Assembly (NCBI GenBank): GCA_949825065.1
Contig: OX463863.1
Span: 21,538,251 to 21,602,250 of the forward strand
Length of the DNA stretch: 64,000 nt
Source of the DNA: Odontocerum albicorne
Taxonomy: Eukaryota > Arthropoda > Insecta > Trichoptera > Odontoceridae
Direction: 5' to 3'
The notes beneath the pieces were generated by a model. That model was not told the DNA's origin, searched no databases, and worked only from the letters and a program-made list of their open reading frames with translations. The position numbers and the translations under genes are program-made. Shown here piece by piece: positions 44,098-56,556 of the stretch (its first letter is position 1; every line of letters begins with the position of its first letter).

Positions 44098-44940
44098 GTG
44101 GGTAAGGTGTCTTTCACAAGAACTGTTTGGAGGAGTCTCCCGCAAAGATCAGTCCTTAGCCCCCTCCTTTATAACATTTATACAGCAGATCTTGCGCACC
44201 CGGTTCCTCTCAATACCACTTTATTACAATATGCGGATGATATCGTGGTTTATACGTTCAATAAATCTTTTAAAATAGCAGAAAAAATATTAAACAATTC
44301 TCTTTACTTACTTTTCGAGTGGCTCGAAAATCATGGATTAGATATTTCCCCCTCCAAACGTTCTATTGTTGTGTTTTCGTGGAAAAGACAACTACCTACC
44401 ACTAATATTTGTATTGACAATGCTCCTATTCTTAACCACAGTTCAGACTGATTCCTTGGAATGACATTTCACTCCAGGTTATCTTGGAAAATCGTGCTTA
44501 ACAATAATAACATAACACCAACCTGCCAAAAAATATAATTATTCTTTGCACGGTATCAGGAATCTGGTGGGCGGCACACCCAACAACTTTGAAACTTCTA
44601 TACACTGCCCTCATCAGAAGCTACCTTGATTATAGTTCATTCTTATTGGACTCTATCTTCAAATATATCCTCCATAAAATAGACCTCATTCAATTTCAGG
44701 CCCTTCGAATTATAGTTGGAGCTATGAAATCTACGCCGACAAATGCCCTACAGGTTGAATGTGTGGACCCACCGCTCTGCTTTTCGAAGACAGTTCTTAG
44801 GGACCCGATATTTCCTCAATATCACCAAAACAACATCCAACCCTCTTCTGCGTAAATTGAAATTACTTTCAGGCCTCATTCCCACAAACATATTTTGGAG
44901 AAATAAAACACTCCCCCCTTTAATACAAAGATACCGTTAA
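44098..44940 (+). pseudogene. reverse transcriptase, C-terminal half (I-like)
   Basis: It begins at the motif before the catalytic box (SLPQRSVLSPLLYNIYTADL), then LQYADDIVVYT with the YADD pair, and SPSKRSIVVFSW. After a stop near 44450 the thumb region goes on in shifting frames (FLLDSIFKYILHKIDLIQFQ, ALRIIVGAMKSTPTNALQVE, then LSGLIPTNIFWRNK). The fingers and the first catalytic Asp are absent. Confidence 0.8.
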
Positions 44941-45015
44941 TTTTCAACCTCGAACATTGTAGTCCAAAAAACCCTTGTTCTTCCTTTATACTGCACCCCG
45001 TTTCAGGCTTTAATT

Positions 45016-45760
45016 ATGAACATGCGCATTATTGAATCCCTCGGTATTGATAAGTCGAATGATCACACCAATTGTCACTTAATCAATCACATTAACACCC
45101 ATTGGAGTGACTGGACTGTCTTCTACACAGACGCATCCAAGATTGCTAATGAGGAACATGTAGGAATAGTAATATATTGCGAAACCTTAAATATCAAGAA
45201 AAAAATTAAACTACCCAAATTTTCAACTACATTCACTGGTGAGACATTGGCAATCTTGGAAGCATTACAAACATCTTTAGAATTAAGTATCCCAAACACT
45301 TTAATTGTATCAGATTGTCTATGTTCCCTTCAAGCAATAGGAAAGAACCCATTTCGATCCCCAAATAGTATAACACTTAATATAAGGGAAACTATATACA
45401 ACCTTGAAGAGGCGGGCCTTGATGTCGCCCTGGCTTGGGTTCCTAGTCATCGAGGTTTTTCGGTTAACGAAGAAGTAGATACTCAGGAAACACAGACAAA
45501 TATAATTACACATCTGCACAAGACTTATTACCTTTGGCGCGCTCTTCGATGATGGAGGAGTGGACAAATCACTGGAATGTCACGAGTCGCACCAAAGGAA
45601 AAATATATGCACCAATTCAACCCCATATTCCAGTCCAGCCCTGGTTTATTTAATATAGAAGCACTCGGAGAGAAACGGCAATTGTAAGCCGAATACGTTT
45701 TGGGCATTGTTGTTCCCCTGTCCACCTGGCCGGACTCAATATAAGGGATTTTTCTTTGTG
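45016..45760 (+). pseudogene. RNase H and C-terminal knuckle of I-like LINE
   Basis: VFYTDASK (first Asp), GETLAILEAL (Glu), IVSDCLCSLQAI (second Asp) and LAWVPSHRGFSVNEEVD (the His and last Asp) identify RNase H, all in one frame up to 45552. The continuation has ETAIVSRIRFGHCCSPVHL and FSLCECGQEEEEL, the zinc knuckle that ends such ORFs, after stops and frame changes. RNase H is the best-preserved part. Confidence 0.82.
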
Positions 45761-46214
45761 AGTGTGGCCAGGAAGAGGAAGAGCTTTAATATATTTTTTC
45801 CCCTATTCTCTTAATACTTTCCCTTTGACCTTTAAGAAACAAACAAAAATATTACTCCCCGCAAATCTTCCCTTCCTGTTGAGTCTCAATAAAATGTCCA
45901 TACTTAATAGCATCCTTCATTCCATTAACCATTACAAAATTAACCTGTTACAAAATATATGTATGATATGTAAATATCGATAGTCATTTAAATTAAAATC
46001 ATTCGCTCGCTTACAGACATTTAATTCTTATCTTATTGTAAATATTCATTTAGTTGTAAACTATGTAGTTAAGTTGTAAAATAGTTTAACTCCATAGTAT
46101 CTCACTAGATAACAGTAGTCCTGGGCTGAGTTGCTTAAGTATACTCAAAATACCAACTTAGGATGCGCCGATGTAAATAGAACTATCAAGATCCTATGAT
46201 GTGGACATCCCTTA

Positions 46215-47328
46215 ACACTGGCTTATACTCCTTCGTATATAGGAGTTCACGGCCATTATTCGAGAAGATAACTTGACACCGCACCTTCACCTGACACTCG
46301 TATATTCATTCATATATTCACAGCCATTACTCATGAAGAAGACACCACATATCTAGCGCATACTCTACACATAGCAGGTCACGACCATTATTTAAGAAGG
46401 TGAAGACAAGACAGTGCATGGCCATTATTCAGGAAGAAGAGTGTGTTAGTCCTGTCAAATTGTACTGTCATGTAGGTATTGGTGTGTTATTTTTTTTTCG
46501 ATGTTTTTTTTTATAATTGCTAATTGTAACGTTACAGAGGAGTGCGTTATTCTTGTCGAATTGAAGTATCAATACGGTGTTGATTGTATGTGATTTATTT
46601 TGTATATTTTAGTTTTTTTCTGTGTTTAAAAGTTCATTACTTTATTGATTTTAGGTTCATTCAGACCGCTTCACTGTGATTGTTTGTATATCAGTGTGCA
46701 CTGCTTGATAAAGTGGCATTTTGTGAGTTATAAAGGCATATTTTTACCTCAGCTCATTTAGCGATCACCCTTACATCAGTACAATAGAGGCTTCACACTT
46801 TTTTACATGAACTGTATTGGTTCTTTTACACTTAAATCAAGGTTTTTGGTTCAAATTTGACTAACTTCAATTTTGATGCTATTTTGAAGAAATTTTCCCT
46901 ATCAATATTCTGTACAAATAAAACAAAAATATAGTTTCTAAAACATTTTCCATTTAAAATTAATTTAGACCAGTGGATAGCTGCATGGAGCTCTTCCCTA
47001 TTTCCTTATCAATATACTGTTTTATATTCAAAAGTCTGAGTTGAGTTCAAAATTAATTGTCTGAGTTGAGATCAAAACTATTCACCTGGAGCGATACTTC
47101 AAAATAAAAAATTGTCAATTCCACAAGGACGGCGTAGCTTGTGTTTTTGATGTTTTAGCAATATTTTTAGATTCCAGAAGCTAGGAAAAGACTTCAACAA
47201 CCCCAGATTACAAACATACATACCATAATGCCATTTCCCTGTCAGTATAGTCAGAGTGCCAGGTCTTCCTATCTCGGCACACATCCATAGCTTCTTCTTC
47301 ATCCATACTTCTTTTATAATTTCTTTAA
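46215..47328. repeat. dispersed repeat family R copy, inverted, with 37.3-kb-like end
   Basis: It is in the opposite orientation to the copies on the left. Subrepeats lie at 46230-46440, the TACTGATGTAACGG-type end at about 46780, and 47100-47290 matches the inverted 37420-37640. It abuts the MITE directly. Confidence 0.65.
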
Positions 47329-47491
47329 GGCGCCCATTACACGCTCAATCTGGATCGCAATCCGCGATCCAAATCGGCGATCACGGATTGCGATCCGATT
47401 GATCAATCCGCTCATTACACGGTCAATTTTGACCGCGATCATTGATCGGCGATCACGGATTGCGATCCAGATTGACCGTGTAACGGGCGCC
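47329..47491. mobile_element. Harbinger-like MITE, right-arm copy
   Basis: Same 163-bp element as 20684-20846 in inverted orientation, with TAA at both sides (47326-47328, 47492-47494). It is the innermost shared feature of the right arm; beyond it the two arms differ. Confidence 0.85.
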
Positions 47492-47499
47492 TAAGGCCA

Positions 47500-48320
47500 T
47501 CCGTGCTAGAGAGCGAGAATTTAAGTGGCGTATACTCCTTCATATATAGTTCAAGGTCATTATTCAAGAAGAAGTGAGTTTGTGTCTATGGTTTTTTCTA
47601 TGCAATGTAACTGTCAATAAAGGCATTAGCAAAATTTGACACCGCACTTCACTTGGCATAGTCGTATATTCATTCATTTATAGTAGTTCTCTGCCATTAC
47701 TCAAAAACAAGACAGAAAAAAAACGGCCCTTACTCCAGAAGTATCTGGCGTATACTCCATACATAGAAGGTCACGGTCATTATTTAAGAAGATATACTCC
47801 ATCAGATATAGGAGTGCATGGCCATTATTCAGAAAGAAGTGAGTTATACCTGTCCTGTCAGTTAGGTATTGGTTATATGTGATTTATTCTTTCAATATTC
47901 TGTTTCTTTTTTCCGTTTTTTCTAGTTGATAACGTTATTGAATTAGATGTTCATTCTGATCCCTTCACAGTGATAGCATATCAGTGTGCACTGCTTGATA
48001 AAGTGACATTTTATGTTTTATAAAGGCATACTTTTACCTCAGCTCATTTTGACAGATGGTCTGCTGGGGTATCGATCACCGTTACATCAGTACAATAGAG
48101 GCTTTACAGTTATTCCAGAAACTGTGTTAGTTCTTTTATGCTAAAATCAAGTTTTTTGGTTCAAATTTGATTAACTTCACTTTTCATGAAAACTAACATT
48201 CTGATGCTATTTTAAAGATATTTTCCTTATCATTAAACTGTTTATATTTTAAAAAAAAATTGCCTGAGTTGAGATCACAACTATTAACCTGGAGCGATAC
48301 TTCAAAATAAAAAATGGTCA
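47500..48320. repeat. dispersed repeat family R copy in right arm
   Basis: Inverted counterpart of 19860-20680. Two R copies in the same orientation therefore flank the MITE at 47329. Confidence 0.65.
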
Positions 48321-48587
48321 ATTAATAATGATATGTGATAGTAACACATTAAACTTTAGATATAGTGTTATGGTTGTGTCTAGTATTCATACAACATCAT
48401 AAATATTTTTAAAAGACCTCTGGAAAACAAATCTACACACACCACTAGCAAAGAAGATGATCACGTCAGGAAAGTTATCATTTACTAATATCGGGCACTG
48501 AATATAGTTTTATGCTACCCTACGTCAAAGGGTAAACCATATTGAAAACTCAATGTAAAAATTATTATGAATGTTGCCAGGTTATAG

Positions 48588-48771
48588 ATGGATCCTCAGC
48601 TACATAAAAGTGCAGATATAATGGTGAATGAAGAAAAGGCAGAAGATGGAGATACTGCAGCAGTGTTTCCCCAGTATGATATCAGTATACACGAGGCAGA
48701 TATCAAACAGGAATGTGCGCAAGATATCAGGGCAGATTCCAGACATGATGTTGATAATCCCACAAATCCTT
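48588..48771 (+). CDS. Z3 exon 1
   Basis: ATG 48588 opens the 61-codon acidic exon that ends at GTAAGT in phase 1. The first SUMO-like motif reads VNEE (Lys to Asn) as in Z1, and IKQE is kept. Flank 48321-48587 matches the 5' flank of Z1 and should contain its promoter, but no element is recognisable. Confidence 0.8.
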
Positions 48772-48888
48772 GTAAGTAAACTTAATAAACTCATATTGTG
48801 AAAATAAAATGAATATATTAGATATGACAATCATTCAACTTATTGTAATTTGTTTTATCAAACACTGTTAATGCCACTTTTTGTAACA

Positions 48889-48937
48889 GTATAACCCTAC
48901 CAGTTTCAAGGCTTTCACCTCATCATCAGGGGATCAC
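48889..48937 (-). ncRNA. small hammerhead-ribozyme-like motif (Z3)
   Basis: Minus-strand reading is the same as at 19237-19285: CTGATGA, stem II with GAAA loop, GAAA, ACTGGT-A, GGG, and CCC ahead of the core. It runs antisense to Z3. Confidence 0.6.
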
Positions 48938-49010
48938 TAACAAGACAGAATTGTTTTCAAACTGGTTCCGACGTGCACGCTTCTAATGGTAAACATTCGA
49001 GCTGGGGAGT

Positions 49011-49295
49011 GTGGGTGGAGGGAGGCAGGAGACATTCTCGAAAAATTCAAAGTCACATTTTTGCTCTAATTTTAATCTCCGGAAACTCTTATTTAACGGG
49101 AAAGGCTATAATGGAATACTTAGTGACAGTAGTGTGTGTAAACTTTTATGTGGTGATTGTAATAATTTCTATATAGGAAAGGTAGGAAGATATTTTGAAA
49201 AGAGATTCGTTGAACACAAGTCCGCATTAACGAACAAATATTTTCTATTTATGATGCCAAATTCTTACATATCAGTAGTAACGGAAATAAATTGA
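49011..49295 (+). pseudogene. Penelope-like GIY-YIG endonuclease remnant (Z3)
   Basis: SSVCKLLCGDC followed by FYIGKVGRYFEKRFVEHKSAL, one residue different from Z1 in the YIG block. No RT attached. Confidence 0.72.
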
Positions 49296-49554
49296 ACAGA
49301 TTAGAGGCCCTGCATCGAGGTGAATATCTGGCAAGCACATATATCCCATGAATCTCGCCGCTGCTCGCCGAGATTGTCTGCTGCCTTCCTCCTCCCACAG
49401 TCCCCAACCTGAATGTTTACCGCTAGAAGGGTGTATGTTGGTACCAGTTCAAACAGAATTCAGTCTTATTTGTGCTCCTGAAAGCCTTGAAACCGGTAGG
49501 GTTATACCGTTACAAAAAGTGGAATAAACAGCATTTGATAAAACAAATTATAAT

Positions 49555-50594
49555 GTCTTTAAAGCTCCACAATGTTAATGCCTTAACTATAAATAATACA
49601 TTCAACCTACATTGTATGAGTGCTGTTTAACCTGCAGGTACACACTTCCTATTCCATATCAGGCATGGATAAGGTGTAGTGTACCAGAATGTTTTTATTA
49701 TGAAAAATATTTAAAGCATTATAATAAGTAAAAAGTTGATTAATCGCAGTATGTTGATGTTCTGTTATGTTGTATACCTCATTTTGATTTTTTCCTGTCT
49801 CTAAACTGAATTCAGGTATATTATATTGTATTCAATATCACTACACTTAAAGAATTTAAAATGTGAAACGCAATGCACAGGTTTAATTTGGTTCTTTGTA
49901 TGAACTACTGCCAAAAAATAATGCAACACAGAGTTTGTATAAAATATGAGAAAACGACTTTTAAAAACTGACACGCCAACAGGCAACACAAAGTGGCTGA
50001 TAAATAGATCACTTTGCAAAAATGACAATATCTGGATCCGAATTTATTATAACAAGTCATAAAAATATTCATAATCTACTACAGAGATGGCAGTATCTGT
50101 ACTGATTGTTAAAAATTAGAATCATATGTTAAATCGGTAATATAAACTCAACATTTTTAACACTTACATAACCATGCTGGCCTGTGCGGTGCTGTTTAAT
50201 TATGAAGATAATTCCATCCTTGGCATTAAAATGGATATAAAATTAATCAATAGCATATGAAGACCATACTCGTAAAATATCAGTTATTTCTGCTGATGAG
50301 AACCAAACCCTCGGCCTAATTTTTTTCTGCCCCTAACTTGGAACTATTACATATATTAACTGCACCATCAATCTTCTTGAGCATTCGGCCCAATAATCGT
50401 CTTGAGTCACATAATAGTAGCTAAAAAGCCATGCCATATTAAGATAAGATAGCTCTGTGAGTGCTGTGTTGGTCTTATTGTCAGTTCAGACTTATTAACA
50501 AAAAGTGAAAGAAACGAGGTTTCAAGCTGTTGATATTATATTATCTATTTGTTTCATTACTTCAGAAGATTTGAACTTGTATGTTTTTTCATAG
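49555..50594. other. Z3 intron 1, no other gene
   Basis: Inverted counterpart of 17583-18619; holds the empty mariner site near 49815. Confidence 0.6.
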
Positions 50595-50706
50595 ATATTA
50601 AAGCCCAGCCATCTTATGATACATTCAATAAAGAAAGAACCTCAGTCATGAGTTCACAAAAGCACTCACATGACTTGGTCTTTCAAATCGATTCAGATTT
50701 TCCCAT
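50595..50706 (+). pseudogene. truncated extra middle exon in Z3
   Basis: Acceptor CATAG, then DIKAQPSYDTF to DSDFP, where duplicated intron sequence begins. Same break as in Z1, so the event precedes the inversion. Confidence 0.75.
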
Positions 50707-51187
50707 GTTATATGAGTGGTGTTTAACCTACAGGTACACACCACCTATTCGATACCAGGTATGGATAAGGTGGTGTGTAACTGTAAGTCAGAATATTTTT
50801 GACATTTTTATTATTGATTTGAAAAATATTGAAAACATTGTAAGTAAAAAGTTTATTAATCACAGAATTTTAACATTCTGTTATGTTTTATGCCTCTTTT
50901 TTTATCATATTCAATTATTTTTTTGTTTAAATAAAATTCAGAGTTATCTTCGAAATATTTAACATGTAACTCAATGTATAAATTTTCTTTATATAAAATC
51001 TTGCCTAAAAATAATGTGACAGATAATTTATAAAATTTGAGAAATCCACTTTAAAAAACTGCTGACACACCAACAAGCAACACACAATGCATGTTCAATT
51101 GAACACTTTAGAAAAATAACAGTACACGTGTATCAATTTTTGTTTTATGACTTTAGTAAATTTGAACTTGTATGTTTTTTTCTGTAG

Positions 51188-51445
51188 ATATTAAGGTCCA
51201 GTCTTCTTATGATACATTCGATAAAGAAATGTCCTCAGTTATGAGTTCACTAAAGCAATCCCATGATTTAGAATTCGAAATATGTTCAAATTTTTTCATA
51301 AAAGAACAAAATGTTGTAAAAGAGGATACTGCGCCAGTATTACCTGATTTTGCTATGGACATACAAGAAGTGGATATAAAAAAGGAATGTGCTCGAGACA
51401 GTAACACAGAGACTGTTGATGTTTCTGACACGCATGCAATCACGA
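51188..51445 (+). CDS. Z3 middle exon
   Basis: 258-nt phase-1 exon between TTCTGTAG and GTGAGT. Product identical to Z1 (16732-16989), with IKEQ and IKKE motifs. It joins exon 1 and the finger exon in frame (520 codons in total with the stop). Confidence 0.8.
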
Positions 51446-51768
51446 GTGAGTATAATTATTTTAATTGGAATCTGAATAAGTTTTCGCGTATTCATTAAAT
51501 TCCTAAGAACATAATTTTTTTTTTATTGAAATAGTATTCAAGTTAAGCCTAAGCGCAAATAATAAAGCTAAAATATTATTATCGTAACTCTGTAAAAAAA
51601 ATTCTTAGTTAACAATTCAATACAAGTTAATTGTTGTATGAATCATAGAACTCGAATTTGAGAAATGCTTTATTACAAAAGAACTAATATCTATCTTTTC
51701 AACCCTATCAACAATATTTAGAAAATATATAATTCAGAGATGTTTTCTTAATTTTCATATTTTTTTAG

Positions 51769-52886
51769 ATTCAGGTGATATGAGAAAAATTATTAAAAAT
51801 AATCCATCTGAAGAGAATTCCTATCATTGTGGGACTTGTTCACAGACATTCTCACGAAAAGATAAATTAAGAGATCATGAAAGTATTAAAAGTGGAGAGA
51901 AGGCCTACAGTTGTGCACAATGTGATAAGACATTCTCACAAATAGGTCATTTAAAATCTCACGAAAGGATTCACAGTGGAGAGAAGTCTTACAGTTGTGG
52001 ACAATGTGATAAGACATTCTCATATGAATGTTTATTAAAATCTCATGAAAAGATTCATAGTAGAGAGAAGCCTTACAGCTGTGAACAATGTGATAAAACA
52101 TTCTCACACAAACCTAAATTAAAATTACATGTAAGGATTCATAGTGGAGAGAAGCCTTACAGCTGTGGACAATGTGATGAGACATTCTCACGAATGGATA
52201 GTTTAAAACGTCATGAAAGGAATCATAGTGGAGAGAAGCCTTACAGCTGTGGACAATGTGATAAGACATTCTCACAAAAAGGTGATTTAAAATCTCATGA
52301 AAGGAGTCATAGTGGAGAGAAGCCTTACAGCTGTGGACAATGTGATAAGACATTCTCACAAAAAGGTAATTTAAAATCTCATGAAAGGAGTCATAGTGGA
52401 GAGAAGTCTTACAGCTGTGGACAATGTGCTAAGACATTCTCACACAAACCTAAATTAAAATTACATGAAAGGATTCATAGTGGAGAGAAGCCTTACAGCT
52501 GTGGACAATGTGATGAGACATTCTCACGAATGGATAATTTAAAACGTCATGAAAGGAATCATAGTGGAGAGAAGCCTTACAGCTGTGGACAATGTGATAA
52601 GACATTCTCACAAAAAGGTGATTTAAAATCTCATGAAAGGAGTCATAGTGGAGAGAAGCCCTACAGCTGTGGACAATGTGATAAGTCATTCCCACGGAAA
52701 GATAAATTAAAATCTCATGAAAGGATTCATAGCGGAGAAAAGCCTTACAGCTGTGAACAATGTGATAAGACATTCATACGAAAAGAAAATTTAAAGTTAC
52801 ATGAAAGGATTCATAGTGCAGAGAAGCCTTACAGCTGTGGACAATATGGTAAAGACATTATCACATATAGATCATTTAAATTTTGA
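51769..52886 (+). CDS. Z3 zinc-finger exon (12 fingers)
   Basis: It follows TTTTTTAG and starts with the same Ser-Gly-Asp-Met-Arg segment as Z1. It has one degenerate finger (Lys for last His), eleven standard C2H2 fingers and a broken last one. Compared with Z1 one finger (core QKFHL) is missing as an exact 84-bp unit, and the seventh finger reads QKGNL instead of QKGHL, a change at helix position 3 that normally contacts a base. The rest is nearly identical. AATAAA overlaps the region just after the stop. Z1 and Z3 proteins should bind related but not identical sites. Confidence 0.9.
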
Positions 52887-53279
52887 AATAAATTGAAACT
52901 CATAAAAAATATTTCAATGTCATCTGAAGTTGGTGTTTCTGCTGATGATAACCAAACCTTCGCTCTTATTTTTCTTCTTCCCCAAACTTGGAACTATTAG
53001 GGTGAACTTGCCTAAATCATACCCCTTAAGCAAATATTTCAACAACAAGGCTATGAAGGAAAATAAGACAACCAAATACATACTATCAAAATCAATTATT
53101 ATTTACTTATGAAATACATACACAAAAATATAAAAAAAGAAATAAGTATGAAAAAAAAAATTTAAATTTAAAAGTACGATTTAGGCTCAATATTCTTAAA
53201 TCGTACCATGTTGTTCCTAAATCGTACTTTGGAGACAATTCTTTGAATCTACTGGAGACAATTCTTTGAATCTTTTGAA

Positions 53280-53327
53280 TTTACTCGTAAGTTTGATTCA
53301 AATCTTTGAATCAAACTTACGAGTAAA
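53280..53327. repeat. 48-bp palindrome in pogo-like element
   Basis: Perfect 23-bp arms (starting TTTACTCGTAAGTTTGATTC) around TC. The left-arm copy has lost 13 bases from the centre. Confidence 0.85.
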
Positions 53328-53656
53328 TAAATGGTAAATTAGCTGTTGGAAAAAGAAAAGTAATGGTGTTTAAAATCTGTTAATGATATTTTTAAAGAAA
53401 TGAATAAAAAACAATATATAGTATTATGTAGGCAGGTACTACATGAATCAAATCTTGCAATTATTACATATACCTATTACATAAATTCTTTTGTCGACTC
53501 CAACACAAAGTTCATGAAATAGATGTCACATTGTATGCATTGTGTCTTATTTTTTTGTTGCATTTTCCACAAAACAAACCGATGTTGGCTTTTTTTGCTC
53601 TTTTTTTAATATTTTCTTTTAAATCAGGGGTTACATTTGATTTGTTTGCTCTTTTT

Positions 53657-55109
53657 TTAAGGTTTTTTTCGTTTTTCTTCCGTTTCAAGACGTTTGGTTA
53701 TTTTTTTCCTCTTTGGCTCATTCAATTTATTTTCGAGTTCATTTTTATACGGACTCTCAGTTAAAACTTGAGCTACCGATGCCGTGGTATTTCTTAATTT
53801 ATTTTGTGTCGCTGTTATTTGAATTTTGGGTGACAGGTGTTCAATTTCAGGCCTTATGGTTGACGTACAAATTTGGTGTGAAATTTCAGGAGGATTACAC
53901 TGTTCATCAGTTAGTTGTGGTGCGGAAATCTGTGGAATATGCAAGACTGTGTTATTTGAAATATCATTGCGAGTGTATGTGTCTGATCTTGAAGGTATTT
54001 CGTCAGTTTCTTTGGTATCATTTATAACAACAAATTCTTCGTCCCTTATTTGAAAACGGTTACATGGCCACAAATTACATGATTCGAAGCCATGCAATGC
54101 AGTTTCAATGCACACAGCTCGTGGGTAGGCGTCTCCTAAAATTCCTGCCACATTGAAGTTTGTGGGATGTGTGAGCTGGCAAGGAAAGCATAATGATTCC
54201 ATATTCTCTGGCAAGACGAATTGCGTCGATATTTTTTGTATGGGTCGAATGCCCATCTAGTATTAGCAACACTTGCTTTTCATCTGATTTCTGTAACCTG
54301 ACAGACTTTATAAAATGTTCCATCCATTGTAGGAACAAACCAGATGTAATCCATCCACTGTCCGAGCAAGTGTATAATGTGTTAGGTGGACCTCATCTTG
54401 TCAGATCGTCTGTCATCCTTTTCCTTTTGAATATGAGCATTGGAAGTACGAATTCACTTACAGCGTTCATACAACAAACACACGTTGTATTCGTTCCTCG
54501 TTCTCCACTTGTCAATGATACTTGATGTTTTCCTTTTTTTGCTAAAATTTTAGATGGCTTGTGTACAGTGCTGAGTCCCGTTTCATCGACGTTATACTCG
54601 TATATGTGGCTCCCTGTAAATTTGAATGTATCTACAATCTTTTTATATTTGTCAAAGAAATCCATCACTCCTTTTTTATTAAAACCTTTGCACCGAGCCA
54701 TTGATGTTGCTTCAGGAGTTCTCAATGATATTTCCGGGTGGGTCTTTAAAAAGTTACAGTACCACTTCCAACCAGCTAACTGAGTGTCTCTATTAAATCT
54801 GTGCGGAAGTTTATATCTTTCAGCTAATTGGTACGCCAAGTGGCGAAAGTCTTTAATTGTCAGTCCAAAAAAACTGGATTCTAGTTCTAGTATATGTTTA
54901 ACTAATTCGTTTTCCATGTCTTCTGTTAAGTCTTTGGGTCTTCCGTTAGTTTTGTAAGTATTCAGATACTTCAAGTGTCGTCGGAATGTTGGCTTTGGAA
55001 TTTTATAATTCCGGCACACTTTGTTGAATTTTAATTTTCCGTCACTATACATCTTGATGGCTTCTTCCATATTCTCCTTGGACCATGTGTTATACTGACG
55101 TTTTGACAT
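53657..55109 (-). pseudogene. pogo-like transposase, right-arm copy
   Basis: The start is intact: ATG 55109 begins MSKRQYNTWSKENMEEAIK, and 238 codons run open through the helix-turn-helix, the CENP-B-like part and YNVDETGL. It then stops after DDLTR, as in the left arm. The rest has LILDGHSTHT and HTSHKLQ, then the same frame change with loss of the third Asp region, and a basic tail. Because the stop and deletion are shared, the element was already dead before the arms arose. Confidence 0.85.
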
Positions 55110-55975
55110 TTTTCAGCTAAATTAAAAATAGGAAACAAATAATTTAAATAATTGGGTGGATTGCCAGAATTATAAAAAAATCTTTCTCAATAACATGTTT
55201 ACTAATTTGAAAATACAATACATTATTGTTAACATGAATAATAATCAACTATGTAAATGAATAAAATATGTTAGCACTTAAAACCAAGTATTCCTATATC
55301 GCACCGGTACGATTTCAGAATAACTTTACTGGTACGATTAAGGCAAATTATGTCATTCACATTTTTATAGGTTATGTTTAAATACTGTGCGTCCACGCGT
55401 GACGCAAAGTATACAAAAATATGAAGTTAGAAACATAGTTCGGTATGTATGTACATTTCATCAACTTCTGCAAACGATAATGGAACAAACCTCTTATGAA
55501 ATAAGTAAAAAAATTACTGAAAAAGAACAAAAATACTGACAATTTATATAATTTTTTCGTAGAGCAAATGCACAAGGTCTTACCACATTCAAAGCAATAT
55601 GGCCGCCTAGGGCTTCTTGTTTTTGTCACCGGTGGCGCTGAATGATCATTACATTTTGAGTTATCGTAGTCGTACGATGTAGGCCGGAGTACGATTTAGG
55701 AAAGTTTACCCTACAGATATTCCAACTATTACAAATATCGATTCTTGAGCATTTTGCCAAACAATCTTCTTGAGACACATCATACTAGCTGCAAAGCCCT
55801 ACCATATTAAAATAAGATAGCTCTATGAGTGCTGTGTTGGCCTTATTATCAGTTCAGACTTATTAGCGGAGTTGAAGTCGAAGAAAATAGTTTCATTTTG
55901 TGTATAATATATAAGATATATCATCTATTTGTTTTATCGCTTCAGAAGATTTGAATTTGTATGTTTTTTTTCTAG

Positions 55976-56230
55976 ATTTTAAGGCCCAGTCACTGAATGA
56001 TACATTCAATAAAGATATGACCTCAGTCATGAGTTCACAAAAGCACTCGCATGACTTGGTCTTTCAAATGGATTCAGATTTTCCCATAAAAGAAGAAAAT
56101 GTAGAAGAGGGTACTGCACCAGTATTACCCGATTTTTCTATGGACATACAGGAAGTGGATATAAAACAGGAATGTGCTCGGGACAATAACACAGAGACTA
56201 TTGATGTTTCTAACATGCATACAATAACGA
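55976..56230 (+). CDS. second middle exon behind Z3 (intact)
   Basis: 255-nt phase-1 exon from TTTTTCTAG to GTGAGT with DFKAQSLNDTF, IKEE and IKQE motifs. It shows the uninterrupted RTE target near 56085. Its next exon is dead, so the use of this exon is uncertain. Confidence 0.6.
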
Positions 56231-56556
56231 GTGAGTATAAATATTTGAATTGTTTTCTGAATAAGTTTTCACGTATTTAATGAATTTTTAACAACATAAT
56301 CTTTTCAATTTGGTTTGAAATAGGATTTAAGTTAAGCCTTAGCGCAAATAATATATAGTTAAAATATTTTTATCTTAATCATGTAAATTTTTTTCGAAGT
56401 TAACAATTCAATACAACTTATTTGTTGTATAAATGAAAGAACTCAAATTTGAGAAATGCTTTATAATAATAAGAACTAAGATCTATATTTTCAACCTTTC
56501 AATATTTAAAAAATATATAATTCAGAGATGTTTTCTTAATTTTCATATATTTTTAG

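Larger units (their letters stand above)
42990..46000 (+). mobile_element. I-like non-LTR retrotransposon, decayed
   Basis: The order is gag-like zinc knuckles, endonuclease end, RT, RNase H and a C-terminal HHCC-type knuckle, as in I/LOA-type LINEs with RNase H. Much of the endonuclease and the first half of the RT are missing, and a foreign-looking segment sits at 43690-44090. A related inverted fragment is at 60147-61055. Confidence 0.75.
48842..49554 (+). mobile_element. Penelope-like foldback element in Z3 intron 1
   Basis: Inverted twin of 18620-19332, 713 bp, with the same terminal inverted repeats. The GIY-YIG remnant is on the plus strand here. Confidence 0.75.
53000..55711 (-). mobile_element. 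pogo-like DNA transposon, right-arm copy
   Basis: Ends GGGTGAACTTGCCTAAATC and, inward from 55711, GGGTAAACTTTCCTAAATCG with TA on both sides (52998-52999, 55712-55713). It is 117 bp shorter than the left-arm copy, mainly through a non-homologous segment near 55500-55640. Confidence 0.9.

Noticed and set aside
55378..55629. 83-codon cysteine-rich frame in the right pogo copy as a separate gene
   Set aside because: Only a short N-terminal part looks protein-like, the tail is low-complexity, and the left arm lacks it. It is kept only as part of a finding.
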